Source: JAXGXJ01 sp040772905
GTDB lineage: Bacteria > Actinomycetota > Thermoleophilia > RBG-16-64-13
NCBI GenBank assembly: GCA_040772905.1
Contig: JAXGXJ010000004.1
Location: 62,001-126,000 of the forward strand
DNA length: 64,000 nt
Direction of reading: 5' to 3'
The notes under the pieces are model-generated. The model saw only the letters and a list, made by a program, of their open reading frames with translations, made no database searches and was not told the DNA's origin. Numbering within the stretch: the stretch's first letter is position 1; each line of letters starts with the position of its first letter. Below, piece by piece: positions 1-8,428 of the stretch. Made by a program: the position numbers and the translations under genes.

Positions 1-288
1 TCCCCGACCCCTCCCGCGCCATGCGGGACGCACGTAGAAGCCCACCACATAGAAAAAGCCGGGTTCGTCGAACACCCGCAGGAGCTGGCAGCTGCCCACG
101 ATATCTCCCTGCTCGTACGCCAGGTAGAGAGCTCCCGCTTGGGCGACCACGGCCAGATCGTATGTACGCAAGCCGGTGGGACCGAAGGCCTCTTCGTCGT
201 AGGCAGCGAGTTCCACCAGCAGCTGGTGATCCGGCCTACGGATACGGACGAGCCGCATCTCCGAGGCCTCTGGGGACGGAGGGATCAT
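1..288 (-). CDS. GNAT-family N-acetyltransferase, C-terminus cut off by window edge
   Basis: Partial gene: 96 codons from an ATG run off the left edge without a stop. The start ATG overlaps the TGA of the cytidine-deaminase-like gene (ATGA), so translation is probably coupled. The visible part ends in a hydrophobic beta strand (FYVVGFYV) followed by RPAWRGRGRG, which is the acetyl-CoA pyrophosphate-binding motif A (R/Q-x-x-G-x-G) of GCN5-related acetyltransferases. GNAT enzymes transfer an acetyl group from acetyl-CoA to an amine; the acceptor cannot be told from this half. In Firmicutes the slot after cdd is usually era, so this is either an inserted gene or a local variation. Confidence 0.75.
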   Translation of the reverse strand, partial: MIPPSPEASEMRLVRIRRPDHQLLVELAAYDEEAFGPTGLRTYDLAVVAQAGALYLAYEQGDIVGSCQLLRVFDEPGFFYVVGFYVRPAWRGRGRG

Positions 289-722
289 GCGCCGGTCTCT
301 TCCTGATCCACGTCGGCAAGGTGGGTCAGCACCCAGCGACCCTTGAGCTTCAGTACCACCGGCAGATAGGGAGAGAGACCTGCCAACGCCTGTCGACAGT
401 CCGCGCAGGGCAGCACGTCGGCGGCTGCATCCACGCGCGAGACACAGGCCGCCACTATCTCGGCGCCACCGTCGCTCCGCCACGCATCGAGGGCAGAGGC
501 GACCGCGCACTCTCCCGAGGGACCTCGGTGCCCGCTGAACAGATACTCGCTCTCGGTCATGAGCGCCGCCCCGTCGACGCACGTGGCGACCGCAGGCGCG
601 GTGGCCCTCGAGGTCTCGCCAGCCTCGGTGCCGGCAGCCCCACTCACAGTCACTTCAGCCGCGGCCGCCTTAGCCGCGTCGATGAGGCGGCCGAGCAGGG
701 GCGAGAGGGTGTCCTTGTCCAC
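285..722 (-). CDS. Cytidine deaminase-like protein lacking the catalytic glutamate
   Basis: 145 residues from GTG, chosen because GGAGG lies 7 bases upstream; an in-frame upstream extension would only overlap the dgkA gene. The C-terminal half aligns by eye with cytidine deaminase: a Cys in GECAVASAL where the family has CAE, and PCADCRQAL, the PCxxC pair that holds zinc. The catalytic Glu of CAE is Val (codon GTC), and the N-x-E ribose-binding motif that normally precedes it is replaced by GHRGPS. The three zinc cysteines remain. The order ybeY-dgkA-cdd is the usual one in Gram-positive bacteria, so this occupies the cdd slot. It is either a pseudoenzyme or has a different activity. Family assignment is fairly firm, function is not. 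Confidence 0.7.
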   Translation of the reverse strand: MDKDTLSPLLGRLIDAAKAAAAEVTVSGAAGTEAGETSRATAPAVATCVDGAALMTESEYLFSGHRGPSGECAVASALDAWRSDGGAEIVAACVSRVDAAADVLPCADCRQALAGLSPYLPVVLKLKGRWVLTHLADVDQEETGA

Positions 723-736
723 GAGCCTGCCTCCGA

Positions 737-1459
737 TCAGAACCAGAACTGGAACACAAGGGTGGCGACGATGATCCCCAGGATGGCTCCCAACGTGACC
801 TCCAGCAGCGAGTGGATGCCGACCTCCACCCGGGTCTGTGCCACCAACACCGCCATGATGAGGGTGATGGCGCTGACCAGCACTCCCTGTGCGGAACCGG
901 CCACCAGAAAGGTCACCGCCGTCCAACCCGCGAACGCCACGGCGCTGTGGCCCGAAGGCAGGCCGCCGGACAGCGTCAACGGGCCTTTGCGCAAGGCTTT
1001 GAGCACGATCACCGCAAAGACCACCACGGCCAACGCCACCAATGTGAGATGCGTCGGGGAGCGTCTGATGAGTATCAGCAGATCGAAGGAGAAGTTGGCC
1101 ACATCATCGGCGAAGACGAGATAGGCCACGATGAGGGCATTCACGGCAGCGACCAGCACTCCTCCGGCCGCGAGGTCCTTCGCCACCTTGGCCCGCGGGT
1201 CGAACTGGTCGGTGATGATGTCCACCACTGCCTCGATGGCCGAGTTCACCATCTCGGCCATGAGCACGAACGTGATGGCCGCGGCGATGGCCATAAGTTC
1301 CAGGCGGGTGAGGTTGAAGAATAGCGACGCGAGCAGCACCAGCAGAGCCATGCCCATGTGGATGCGCATGTTGCGGTCGCGCCGGACCGCGTACACCAAG
1401 CCTTGGAAAGCATTGTTGAAGCTGCGCAACATGGTCGTCCGACGGCGCGTCGATGTCAT
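737..1459 (-). CDS. Diacylglycerol/undecaprenol kinase fused to a PAP2 phosphatase domain
   Basis: 240-residue membrane protein. Residues about 10-120 are a DgkA-type kinase: helices with the MVNSAIEAVVD signature (70-80) and a basic amphipathic N-terminus; Gram-positive members phosphorylate undecaprenol. Residues about 135-240 are a PAP2 lipid phosphatase domain with GGLPSGH (His171) and a third motif TRVEVGIHSLLE (Arg210, His216; the usual Asp after the His is Glu). One polypeptide could therefore both phosphorylate and dephosphorylate a lipid carrier, feeding peptidoglycan or wall-polymer synthesis. It lies 22 bases after ybeY and its TGA sits just before the SD of the next gene. The fusion is uninterrupted in one frame. 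Confidence 0.85.
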   Translation of the reverse strand: MTSTRRRTTMLRSFNNAFQGLVYAVRRDRNMRIHMGMALLVLLASLFFNLTRLELMAIAAAITFVLMAEMVNSAIEAVVDIITDQFDPRAKVAKDLAAGGVLVAAVNALIVAYLVFADDVANFSFDLLILIRRSPTHLTLVALAVVVFAVIVLKALRKGPLTLSGGLPSGHSAVAFAGWTAVTFLVAGSAQGVLVSAITLIMAVLVAQTRVEVGIHSLLEVTLGAILGIIVATLVFQFWF

Positions 1460-1481
1460 GTAACTCGCCCTCGCTTCCGGG

Positions 1482-1949
1482 TCACTGCCTTTCCAGCGAC
1501 AGCCGCGGGAAATCCTCTTTGAACCGCTGCACGAGTTGCGACTCCCGCGCCCGCATCTGGCCCTGATCGCATTCGTGGTCGTAGCCTAGCAGGTGGAGCG
1601 CCCCGTGGACGAGAGTCCAACCGAGCTGATGGACGTACGGCACGCCATCCTCCTCCGCATATCGAGCGACCACGTCGGGACAGACGACTATCTCGCCCAG
1701 AGAGCGACGGGCATCAGGCTCGAGCCAGGCCGCCTCATCAGGCTCCTCAAGGAAGGAGAGCACATCGGTGGCGTGGGCAAGGTCTCGATACGCGGCGTTG
1801 AGCCCGGCGATGGTCGCCTCATCCACCAGGACCACGCTCACCAGGCCCTGCACACCCTCGGCTTCCATCACCTGCGCCACGATGTCGGCCACGGCCCGGC
1901 TGGAGAGACCGCAGCCGGCCTGGTCCAGCACCTCCACGTCGCCGGTCAT
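1482..1949 (-). CDS. ybeY: Endoribonuclease YbeY (rRNA maturation factor)
   Basis: 155 residues, the usual length. The family signature HGALHLLGYDH (three zinc-binding histidines) lies near residue 114-124. YbeY is a metal-dependent RNase acting in 16S rRNA 3' end maturation and 70S quality control. The ATG overlaps the TGA of the upstream pgpH gene by four bases, and phoH lies beyond that, giving the conserved phoH-pgpH-ybeY-dgkA order. Nothing in the sequence looks degenerate. Confidence 0.95.
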   Translation of the reverse strand: MTGDVEVLDQAGCGLSSRAVADIVAQVMEAEGVQGLVSVVLVDEATIAGLNAAYRDLAHATDVLSFLEEPDEAAWLEPDARRSLGEIVVCPDVVARYAEEDGVPYVHQLGWTLVHGALHLLGYDHECDQGQMRARESQLVQRFKEDFPRLSLERQ

Positions 1950-4387
1950 GACGTGGGGTCGTCCGGTCCTCGATCCTGTCCATCGGACGAGGAGGCTGGC
2001 TGCTCGAGGTCCGCGGCTGCGTGCGCTGCCGCGGAGCGCCGCGCCCGCAGGGCTGCGGCGCTGGGCGGTATCCGGGGACGCCCGAGCGCGACCGTGGGCG
2101 GAGCCTGAGTCGCTGGGCCCGCCCCGGTCGATCCCTCGACTTCCACACCGGCGCCCGCGAGAGGCCCGGTCGGTGGAACGCCGGTCGGCGTTATACCAGG
2201 AGCGGACCCCGCAGGCGCCTTCACCGCCTCGGTCGAACCCGCCGCCAGCGGTCCTGCCCCTGCCGAGGGCGCGAGCCGAGGCTGTTGTTCCGCGGGCCCG
2301 GGATAGCGGATGCGATGTCCCAACATGCCGCGCAGGGTCACGTCGAAAGCCTCACGTATCTTGCGCAGATCGGCCAGCGTCAGATCGGATTCATCCAACT
2401 GTCCGTCCTCGATCTTCTGCTTGAACACTTCCTGGATGACGCCCTGGATCTTGCGCCGGGTGGGGTTGGGCAAGGCGCGCACCGCGGCCTCGATGCCGTC
2501 GGCCAGCATGATGATGGCCGCTTCCTTGGTCCGCGGCTTCTGTTCTTCGTAGCGGTAGTCCTCTTCATCGACACGCGACCGCGACGACTGCCGCGCCTTG
2601 TGATAGAAGAAGGCCATGATGGTGGTCCCGTGGTGCTGACGGATAATGTCGATGACAGGAGCCGGAAGCCCGTAGAGCTTGCCCAGATGCTCACCGTCCC
2701 GCACGTGCGCGGCGATGGCCAGCTTGGAGAGGTTGGGGCTCAGCCGGTCGTGGGGGTTGTCGACGTAGATCTGGTTCTCCACGAAGTACTCGGGGCGGAC
2801 GGTCTTACCGATGTCGTGGTAGTACGCACCCACACGGGCGAGTAGGGGATCAGCATCGATGGCTTCGGCAGCTGCTTCGGCCAGATTGCCCATCATGATG
2901 CTGTGATTGTAGGTACCCGGGGCCACCTGCAGCAGTCGTTTCATCAGCGGATGGGCGGGATTGGCAAGTTCCAGCAGCCGCAGCGGCGTGTTCAGATTGA
3001 ACACCGTGTCAAGCAGCAGGAGGAGGACCACGGTCAGCACCCACGCGAGCGCTCCGTGAGCCAGACCCCACACAGCGAGTCGCAGAGCCTCAGAAAGCGC
3101 GCTCTCGCGGAACAGCTCCACAGAGAAGATGGTAAAAGCCGCCAGGACCATGGTCACCGCCCCGGCACCCAGAAGAGCCACGCGCTGCACTACCCTGGTC
3201 ACCAAATACACGGAGAACACCCCCGCGATGATGGCCACCAAGGCATAGCGCATGTCGAGGTCGGCCAGCAAACCGACGTTCAGCGACATCAACACGACCA
3301 TCAAGAAAGCGCTGCGAGCGTTGAGGATGATGGTGACGATCATCCCCAGGGCCGCCACGGGGATGAGATAGGCCGAAAGCGGATGGATGATGAGGAGACG
3401 GCTGAGCACCGTGAAGAAGAGCAACAGCACCACCAGGGCCAGGAGCATTATGTTCTCCAGTCCCGTGGTCTTGTTGAAGCGATGGAGTAGACGCGAGAAG
3501 GCCACGCCCTCCAAGACAGCCACCAGGAAGATGCCCAACCAGATCTTCCAGCCGGACCTGGCCTGCGTGAGTCCCAGAGCCCGCAAGGTCAGCAGGTCCT
3601 CCCCGCTGATGATCTGACCCTGCACCAATACCTCGTCGCCCTCGCGCGCGGTGCGGGTTATGGGGGCCACCTCCTCACGCACTTCCTCCTGCCGAGCGAG
3701 CGTCTGCTGTTCGTCCACCACTTGATTGGGCCGCAGGAAACCGGCGGTCACCTCGTACACGGCATTGGCCACCGCGGTCGACGTGCTGAGAGTCACGGCC
3801 AGGGAGCGCGCTCTGGCACGCGCATCGGGGAGAGTAGCCTCGATGATGGGATCGTTGAAGACGGCCTGGAGAGTCCCGATGGCCTGAGTGCGCACCACAG
3901 CGTATCCAGCCGCGTCGCCGGCCAGCAGGTACCCCAGTGTCTCGTCGGTGAGAGCACCCGGCGCCGCCGCGCGCAGCTGCTCCTTAGCCGCGGCCAACGC
4001 GGCGTCCGACTTGCCTGCGGCCGCGAGGCCGGCGCGCAGCCCGTCCATGGTGGCGAAGAGGCCTGTCAACTCGGCCAAAGCCCGATCCCGCGCCGCGGGA
4101 TCGGCCGTGTAGACCGGCTCCACCAGCTCGGCGACGTGGTCGCGCAGCGCCTCTGTCGCCACGCTGTCCACGACAGTGACGTTCCTATCGGCGATGACAG
4201 TGTAGGGCGCGGTGTCGCCCGCCGAGAGACTGCCCAATCCAGGGAGATACGCCGTGAGTAGGATGATGGTGATGCCCAGGATGACGCAGGCGAGCATGAC
4301 CCACTCGAAGCGCACCGGGTCGCGTTGCCCTATCCACTCTCGGTAACCCGCAAGGCGCTCGCCCAGCCAAAGACGTAGTCTATCCAT
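1946..4387 (-). CDS. pgpH: PgpH-type 7TM HD-domain phosphodiesterase
   Basis: 813 residues. A membrane anchor near 28-50 is followed by a large extracytoplasmic domain (about 55-275), seven membrane segments (about 280-465) and a cytoplasmic HD phosphohydrolase domain with YNHS (493-496) and YHDIGK (His524-Asp525). This architecture is that of PgpH, which hydrolyses cyclic di-AMP in Firmicutes. The last roughly 115 residues form a Pro/Ala/Gly-rich tail ending in DDPTS and look unstructured; this tail is not part of the family core. The stop overlaps ybeY. Substrate assignment rests on the family and has not been shown for this lineage. Confidence 0.9.
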   Translation of the reverse strand: MDRLRLWLGERLAGYREWIGQRDPVRFEWVMLACVILGITIILLTAYLPGLGSLSAGDTAPYTVIADRNVTVVDSVATEALRDHVAELVEPVYTADPAARDRALAELTGLFATMDGLRAGLAAAGKSDAALAAAKEQLRAAAPGALTDETLGYLLAGDAAGYAVVRTQAIGTLQAVFNDPIIEATLPDARARARSLAVTLSTSTAVANAVYEVTAGFLRPNQVVDEQQTLARQEEVREEVAPITRTAREGDEVLVQGQIISGEDLLTLRALGLTQARSGWKIWLGIFLVAVLEGVAFSRLLHRFNKTTGLENIMLLALVVLLLFFTVLSRLLIIHPLSAYLIPVAALGMIVTIILNARSAFLMVVLMSLNVGLLADLDMRYALVAIIAGVFSVYLVTRVVQRVALLGAGAVTMVLAAFTIFSVELFRESALSEALRLAVWGLAHGALAWVLTVVLLLLLDTVFNLNTPLRLLELANPAHPLMKRLLQVAPGTYNHSIMMGNLAEAAAEAIDADPLLARVGAYYHDIGKTVRPEYFVENQIYVDNPHDRLSPNLSKLAIAAHVRDGEHLGKLYGLPAPVIDIIRQHHGTTIMAFFYHKARQSSRSRVDEEDYRYEEQKPRTKEAAIIMLADGIEAAVRALPNPTRRKIQGVIQEVFKQKIEDGQLDESDLTLADLRKIREAFDVTLRGMLGHRIRYPGPAEQQPRLAPSAGAGPLAAGSTEAVKAPAGSAPGITPTGVPPTGPLAGAGVEVEGSTGAGPATQAPPTVALGRPRIPPSAAALRARRSAAAHAAADLEQPASSSDGQDRGPDDPTS

Positions 4388-4398
4388 GAGTCTGAGTC

Positions 4399-5511
4399 CT
4401 AGGACTGAGCGCCGGAGTCCCCGGTCCGGCCGTTATGACGCTTGTCGCCTGGCCTGCGCGCTCCCTTGCGGACCGGCGTCTGATGCTGCTCCCCGTATAC
4501 CTTGTACGCGGAGACGATGTCCTGCACCAGCCGGTGCCGCACCACGTCATGGCTGTCGAAGTACACGAAGGCGATGTCGGAGACCCGTGCCAGCACCTCG
4601 CGCACGTTCACCAGACCGGAACGCTGCCCACGCGGAAGGTCTATCTGGGTGACGTCCCCGGTGACGATCATCTTGGCTCCGAAGCCCAGGCGGGTGAGGA
4701 ACATCTTCATCTGTTCGGGACTGGTGTTCTGGGCCTCGTCCAGGATGATGAGCGAGTCGTTGAGCGTGCGGCCGCGCATGTAGGCCAGCGGCGCCACCTC
4801 GATGCTGCCCCGCTGCAGATGATCGGTGAGCCGATCGGTGTCCATCATGTCGTACAGGGCGTCGAAAAGGGGGCGGAGATAGGGGTCGACCTTCTCCATG
4901 AGGCCGCCGGGTAGGAAGCCCAGCTTCTCGCCCGCCTCTACAGCGGGCCGGGTGAGGATGATGCGGGCCACGTCGCCTGACAGCAGGGCCCTCGTGGCCA
5001 TGGCCATGGCCAGATAGGTCTTGCCCGTCCCTGCGGGCCCGATGCCGAACGTGATGGTGTTGGTGCGGATGGCATCCACGTAGGCCTTCTGATTCACCGT
5101 CTTCGGCCGGATGCGCCGACCCCGGTGTTCCAGGATGACATCCCCCACTATGCTCTCGAGGTCGCGAGTCCATTCCGGACGGGGACTGCCGGCGCTCAAC
5201 GAGGCGGCCAGCTCGAGAGTCGCCTTGTCGAAGCCCTCGCCCGAGCGAAGGAGCGAGCGCAGTTCCTCCACCAGCGCGCGTCCCCGGGCCACTTCTTCAG
5301 CCGTCCCCTCGAGTCGCAGCCGGTTGCCCCGGAGACAGATGTCACACTCGAGCAGGTCCTCCAGCGCGCGCAGGTGCGCGTCGTTGGTCCCCACGAGCAG
5401 GGCGGCTTCGCGATTGTCCAGGTCGATCTGTTCGGTGAAGCCCTCCGTGGCCACGCTGCTCACCCCCCGACCCTCCGTGACCTCGAGCGAGGTCCCTCGA
5501 GCCTTTTTCAC
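4399..5511 (-). CDS. phoH: PhoH-family ATPase
   Basis: 370 residues from GTG, whose bases overlap the TGA of the yqeY gene (GTGA). Residues about 25-95 resemble the KH-like N-terminal domain of PhoH/PhoL proteins. The PhoH ATPase core has Walker A GPAGTGKT (158-165), Walker B LIILDEAQN and the FLTRLGFGAKMIVTGD segment. A short basic/hydrophilic tail follows. PhoH-like proteins are cytoplasmic ATPases linked to RNA metabolism and are almost always next to ybeY, as here. The exact role is unclear in the family. Confidence 0.93.
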   Translation of the reverse strand: MKKARGTSLEVTEGRGVSSVATEGFTEQIDLDNREAALLVGTNDAHLRALEDLLECDICLRGNRLRLEGTAEEVARGRALVEELRSLLRSGEGFDKATLELAASLSAGSPRPEWTRDLESIVGDVILEHRGRRIRPKTVNQKAYVDAIRTNTITFGIGPAGTGKTYLAMAMATRALLSGDVARIILTRPAVEAGEKLGFLPGGLMEKVDPYLRPLFDALYDMMDTDRLTDHLQRGSIEVAPLAYMRGRTLNDSLIILDEAQNTSPEQMKMFLTRLGFGAKMIVTGDVTQIDLPRGQRSGLVNVREVLARVSDIAFVYFDSHDVVRHRLVQDIVSAYKVYGEQHQTPVRKGARRPGDKRHNGRTGDSGAQS

Positions 5512-5954
5512 AGGGATAGACGCTCCTTCACCAAACGCGAAGCCAGCTTGCCGTCCACCTGCACGCCCCCCTCCGCCATGACCGCGGCCATGACCTTGCC
5601 CATCTCCTTGGCTGAGGAGGCCCCGGTCTCGGCGATGATCCGGTCGATGAGTCCGCTCAACTGAGCTTCATCCATCTGCTGGGGAAGCAACTCCTGGATG
5701 ATGAGGGCCGCCTGCTCCTCGTGGGCGGCCAAGTCCTCGCGACCCCCCGCGCGGAACGCCTCGATGGATTCCTCGCGCCGTTTCAGCTCGCGCCGAAGCA
5801 CCTGCAACTCAGTCGCCTCGTCGAGCTCCTGGCGGGCCTGCTTGGCCTCCTTCTGGAGCTCGTTCACGATCATGCGCAGAGCCGTCACCCGGTCTTTGTC
5901 ACCGGCCTTGAGCGCCGCCTTGACTGCTTCCTGCAGGTCGGTGAGGATGCTCAC
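5508..5954 (-). CDS. yqeY: GatB/YqeY domain protein
   Basis: 148 residues from GTG, overlapping the TGA of the HIT gene. The whole protein is a YqeY domain: an N-terminal helical part with the ALRMIVNELQKEAKQA segment and the C-terminal three-helix GatB-like tail carrying EMGKVMAAVM (about 120-130). The tail domain binds tRNA in GatB and GlnRS; free YqeY proteins probably bind tRNA or assist amidation, but no activity is established. Its position between HIT and phoH inside the operon has no interruption. Confidence 0.9.
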   Translation of the reverse strand: MSILTDLQEAVKAALKAGDKDRVTALRMIVNELQKEAKQARQELDEATELQVLRRELKRREESIEAFRAGGREDLAAHEEQAALIIQELLPQQMDEAQLSGLIDRIIAETGASSAKEMGKVMAAVMAEGGVQVDGKLASRLVKERLSL

Positions 5955-6292
5955 CCCAGATCACCCAGCTTTCTTCCGCCCAGGATGTGGAAATGAAGAT
6001 GAGATACTTCCTGCCCCCCGTCGGGGCCCACGTTCGTCAGCGCGCGGTAGCCGCTCTGGTCGATGCCCAACGTCTCAGCCACCCGCACGATGAACTGGAG
6101 CAGCGCGTGACCCTGGCAGTCCTGCCATTGTTCGAGCTCGTTGAGGGAGACGATATGTTCCCGCGGCACGATCAGCACATGCTGGGGAGCCTTGGGATCG
6201 ATGTCGCGAAAAGCAACGAAGAGGTCGTCTTCGAGAACGATGTCGCTGGGTATGGCGCCGCGTACTATCCTACAGAAAATACAGTCGTCCAT
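5951..6292 (-). CDS. HIT-family nucleotide hydrolase
   Basis: 113 residues starting at the ATG that gives MDDCIFCRIV; the open frame extends upstream but there it only runs through rsmE. CIFCRIV at the N-terminus carries the CxxC zinc pair typical of HINT-like proteins, and HLHFHILGG near residue 98-106 is the HxHxH catalytic triad. Such proteins hydrolyse nucleoside phosphoramidates or dinucleoside polyphosphates. It lies 13 bases downstream of rsmE and overlaps yqeY. Confidence 0.93.
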   Translation of the reverse strand: MDDCIFCRIVRGAIPSDIVLEDDLFVAFRDIDPKAPQHVLIVPREHIVSLNELEQWQDCQGHALLQFIVRVAETLGIDQSGYRALTNVGPDGGQEVSHLHFHILGGRKLGDLG

Positions 6293-6305
6293 TACCCGGA
6301 TTATA

Positions 6306-7112
6306 CTACCAATCCCCCAGCGCAAGCCGGGCCATAGCCACCGCCACCGGCCCGGCGGTCTCGGTGCGCAGGATGCTCCGCCCCAATCGCGCCGCACATG
6401 CCCCCGCCGCCGCCAGTGCTGCCAGTTCGCCGGCCTGCCAGCCACCCTCGGGCCCCACCCACAAAGACACACGCAGGCCGTCCTCCGCCGCGCCGGCGGG
6501 GCGGAGCGTCCCCGCCAGGAGGTCGCAGAGCCCGTCCTCCGCCTCGGGTTCAAGCACCACATGAAAGGCCGCCCACTCCTGCAGCAAGGCCAGGGCCTCG
6601 GTCAGTGACGCGGCCGACACCACACGGGGGACGCGGGTCTGCTTGCTCTGCTTGGCGGCCTCGCGCGCGATGCGCCGCCAGCGCTCCAGGCGTTCCTCGC
6701 CCAGGCCGCCGTGTCGAGGGGAGCCGGCGGAGGCCGCTACGACGAACATGTCCGCTCCCACCTCGGTGCCCTTCTCGATAACGTAGTCCATCACCGCGGG
6801 GCGCGCGAGAGCCTGCACCAGCCCCACTTGGTGTCTGTAGACCGCGCCCATGTCGGCTCCGGTCGCCTGTCGCCCCACCGTGAGTCCCACTTGGTCGCCC
6901 ACCCGCTCCACTGTAGCCTGGAACACGGTCCGGTCGCCGGCCACCACCTCACACACGTCCCCGGGACGCAGACGAAGCACCCGGGTGGCATGGTGAGAGT
7001 CCTCGCGGCCCAACTGCACACGGTCGCCCGAGGAGACACGCTTCCGCGTCTGTTCGGGCTGATCGCTCAGGAAGAAACGCGGCGAGAAGCCTCTACGAGC
7101 GTCGTCTCCCAC
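6306..7112 (-). CDS. rsmE: 16S rRNA m3U1498 methyltransferase RsmE
   Basis: 268 residues from GTG. N-terminal PUA-like RNA-binding domain (about 10-85, with HHATRVLRLRPGD) and a SPOUT methyltransferase domain whose knot shows EKGTEVGAD, VGPEGGW (SAM-binding loop) and LGRSILRTETA at the C-terminus. RsmE methylates N3 of U1498 in 16S rRNA. It follows the protease gene by a few bases. Length and motifs are normal for the family. Confidence 0.94.
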   Translation of the reverse strand: MGDDARRGFSPRFFLSDQPEQTRKRVSSGDRVQLGREDSHHATRVLRLRPGDVCEVVAGDRTVFQATVERVGDQVGLTVGRQATGADMGAVYRHQVGLVQALARPAVMDYVIEKGTEVGADMFVVAASAGSPRHGGLGEERLERWRRIAREAAKQSKQTRVPRVVSAASLTEALALLQEWAAFHVVLEPEAEDGLCDLLAGTLRPAGAAEDGLRVSLWVGPEGGWQAGELAALAAAGACAARLGRSILRTETAGPVAVAMARLALGDW

Positions 7113-7120
7113 CGCTCACC

Positions 7121-8428
7121 CTAACGTGGGTTCGTGGGGCGCCCGCCGATGAGGTCTAGCGCAGCCTCCACAGTCTCGTCAGCCTCGGTGGCGACGTCGT
7201 CGGGAGCCGTCACATCGGGCGCGATGCCCGTCTCGTTGATGTCGCGACCGTCGGGAGTCAGGTACACCGCCGTGGTGACTTTGAGTGCCCCGCCGTTGCT
7301 GAGCGGCTCCAGGCTCTGTACCAGTCCCTTGCCGAACGTGGTCTCGCCGATAAGAGTCGCGCGCCCCTCGTCCTGCAGTGCACCGGACACGATCTCCGAC
7401 GCGCTGGCGGTGAAACGATCGGTGAGCACGTACAAGGGTATGTCGTTATATGCCCCCCCGGTGACCTCGAACGTCTGCTTGGGCGAATGCAGTCCCTCCG
7501 TGGTCACCACCACGCCCTTGTCCAGGAAGATGCTGGTGACGTCCACGGCCTCGTCCAACAGCCCTCCCCCGTTGCTGCGCAGATCGAGGATCACCGCGTC
7601 CACTCGGTCCTCCTCCACTGCGATCCTGATCTGCTCGCGGAGTTCCTTGGCCGAGCCGTCGGAGAAGGTGAAGAAACTGATGAGGGCCACCTCCTTGTCG
7701 CCCACTTCGAGCATCTCACTCTCCGTGACGGGCACCTCGATGGTGCGGCGGGTGAGGGTGAACGAGATGGTCTCTCCTCCCGGAGGCAACTGTGACGCAC
7801 CCAACGCCTCCTGGCCCACCCCTCCGTCTTCCTCAGCCTCCGCATCGGATCCCTGGCCGCCGTCCTCCGCGACCGTCGTGGCGGTGATCGGCGGCAGCCT
7901 GTAGATGCCTAGGACCACAGTCGAGCCCTCGGACCCCTTGATCTTGCCCACCACCTCGTCGAGGTTCAGCCCCTCGGTCGACACCCCATCGACCTCTATG
8001 ATGATGTCTCCCGGCTCGATGCCGGCCTCCGCGGCGGGGCTGCCCTTGAAGGTGGACACTATGGTGACCGCCTGCTCGCTCATCTCCACCACCATGCCCA
8101 CGCCGCTGTACGAGCCGCTCGTCTGTTCCATGAAGCTGGCGTACTGCTCGGGATCCATGTAGACGGTGTAGGGATCGTCCAGACCGGCCACGAGACCCTC
8201 GATGGCCTTGGTTTGGAGAGCGTCGCTGTCCACGGGCTTGTAGAAGTTCTCTCCGAGCTTCCGCAGCACCTCTTGCTGCAGCCTGTCTTCGTCGGCCACC
8301 GCGCCTGCGGGGAGCACGCGCCGGAGGGCGTCCTGCACCGACGGGTTCAGACCGACCAGCACTCCGCCCCACACGAGCAGGAACGCCACGATGAAGCCGG
8401 CGACTATGAGGAGGGGGAGTTTCTTCAC
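7121..8428 (-). CDS. C-terminal processing protease, S41 family
   Basis: 435 residues from GTG, overlapping the stop of the M23 gene. An N-terminal membrane anchor (about 5-27) places the rest outside the cell. A PDZ domain spans about 100-225 and the tail-specific protease core about 230-420. TASASE (Ser344) and TFGKG (Lys367) are the expected Ser-Lys dyad, with DLRSNGGGLL before them. An acidic insert rich in Asp, Glu and Gly (about 186-212) interrupts the PDZ region and looks like an exposed loop. Such proteases cut C-termini of exported proteins and may act on the neighbouring M23 hydrolase; that link is inference. Confidence 0.92.
   Translation of the reverse strand: MKKLPLLIVAGFIVAFLLVWGGVLVGLNPSVQDALRRVLPAGAVADEDRLQQEVLRKLGENFYKPVDSDALQTKAIEGLVAGLDDPYTVYMDPEQYASFMEQTSGSYSGVGMVVEMSEQAVTIVSTFKGSPAAEAGIEPGDIIIEVDGVSTEGLNLDEVVGKIKGSEGSTVVLGIYRLPPITATTVAEDGGQGSDAEAEEDGGVGQEALGASQLPPGGETISFTLTRRTIEVPVTESEMLEVGDKEVALISFFTFSDGSAKELREQIRIAVEEDRVDAVILDLRSNGGGLLDEAVDVTSIFLDKGVVVTTEGLHSPKQTFEVTGGAYNDIPLYVLTDRFTASASEIVSGALQDEGRATLIGETTFGKGLVQSLEPLSNGGALKVTTAVYLTPDGRDINETGIAPDVTAPDDVATEADETVEAALDLIGGRPTNPR

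Noticed and set aside
21..1124. Long plus-strand frame at the left edge
   Set aside because: Covers three minus-strand genes with clear families (acetyltransferase, deaminase-like, DgkA-PAP2); translation is Arg/Pro-rich and unlike a protein.
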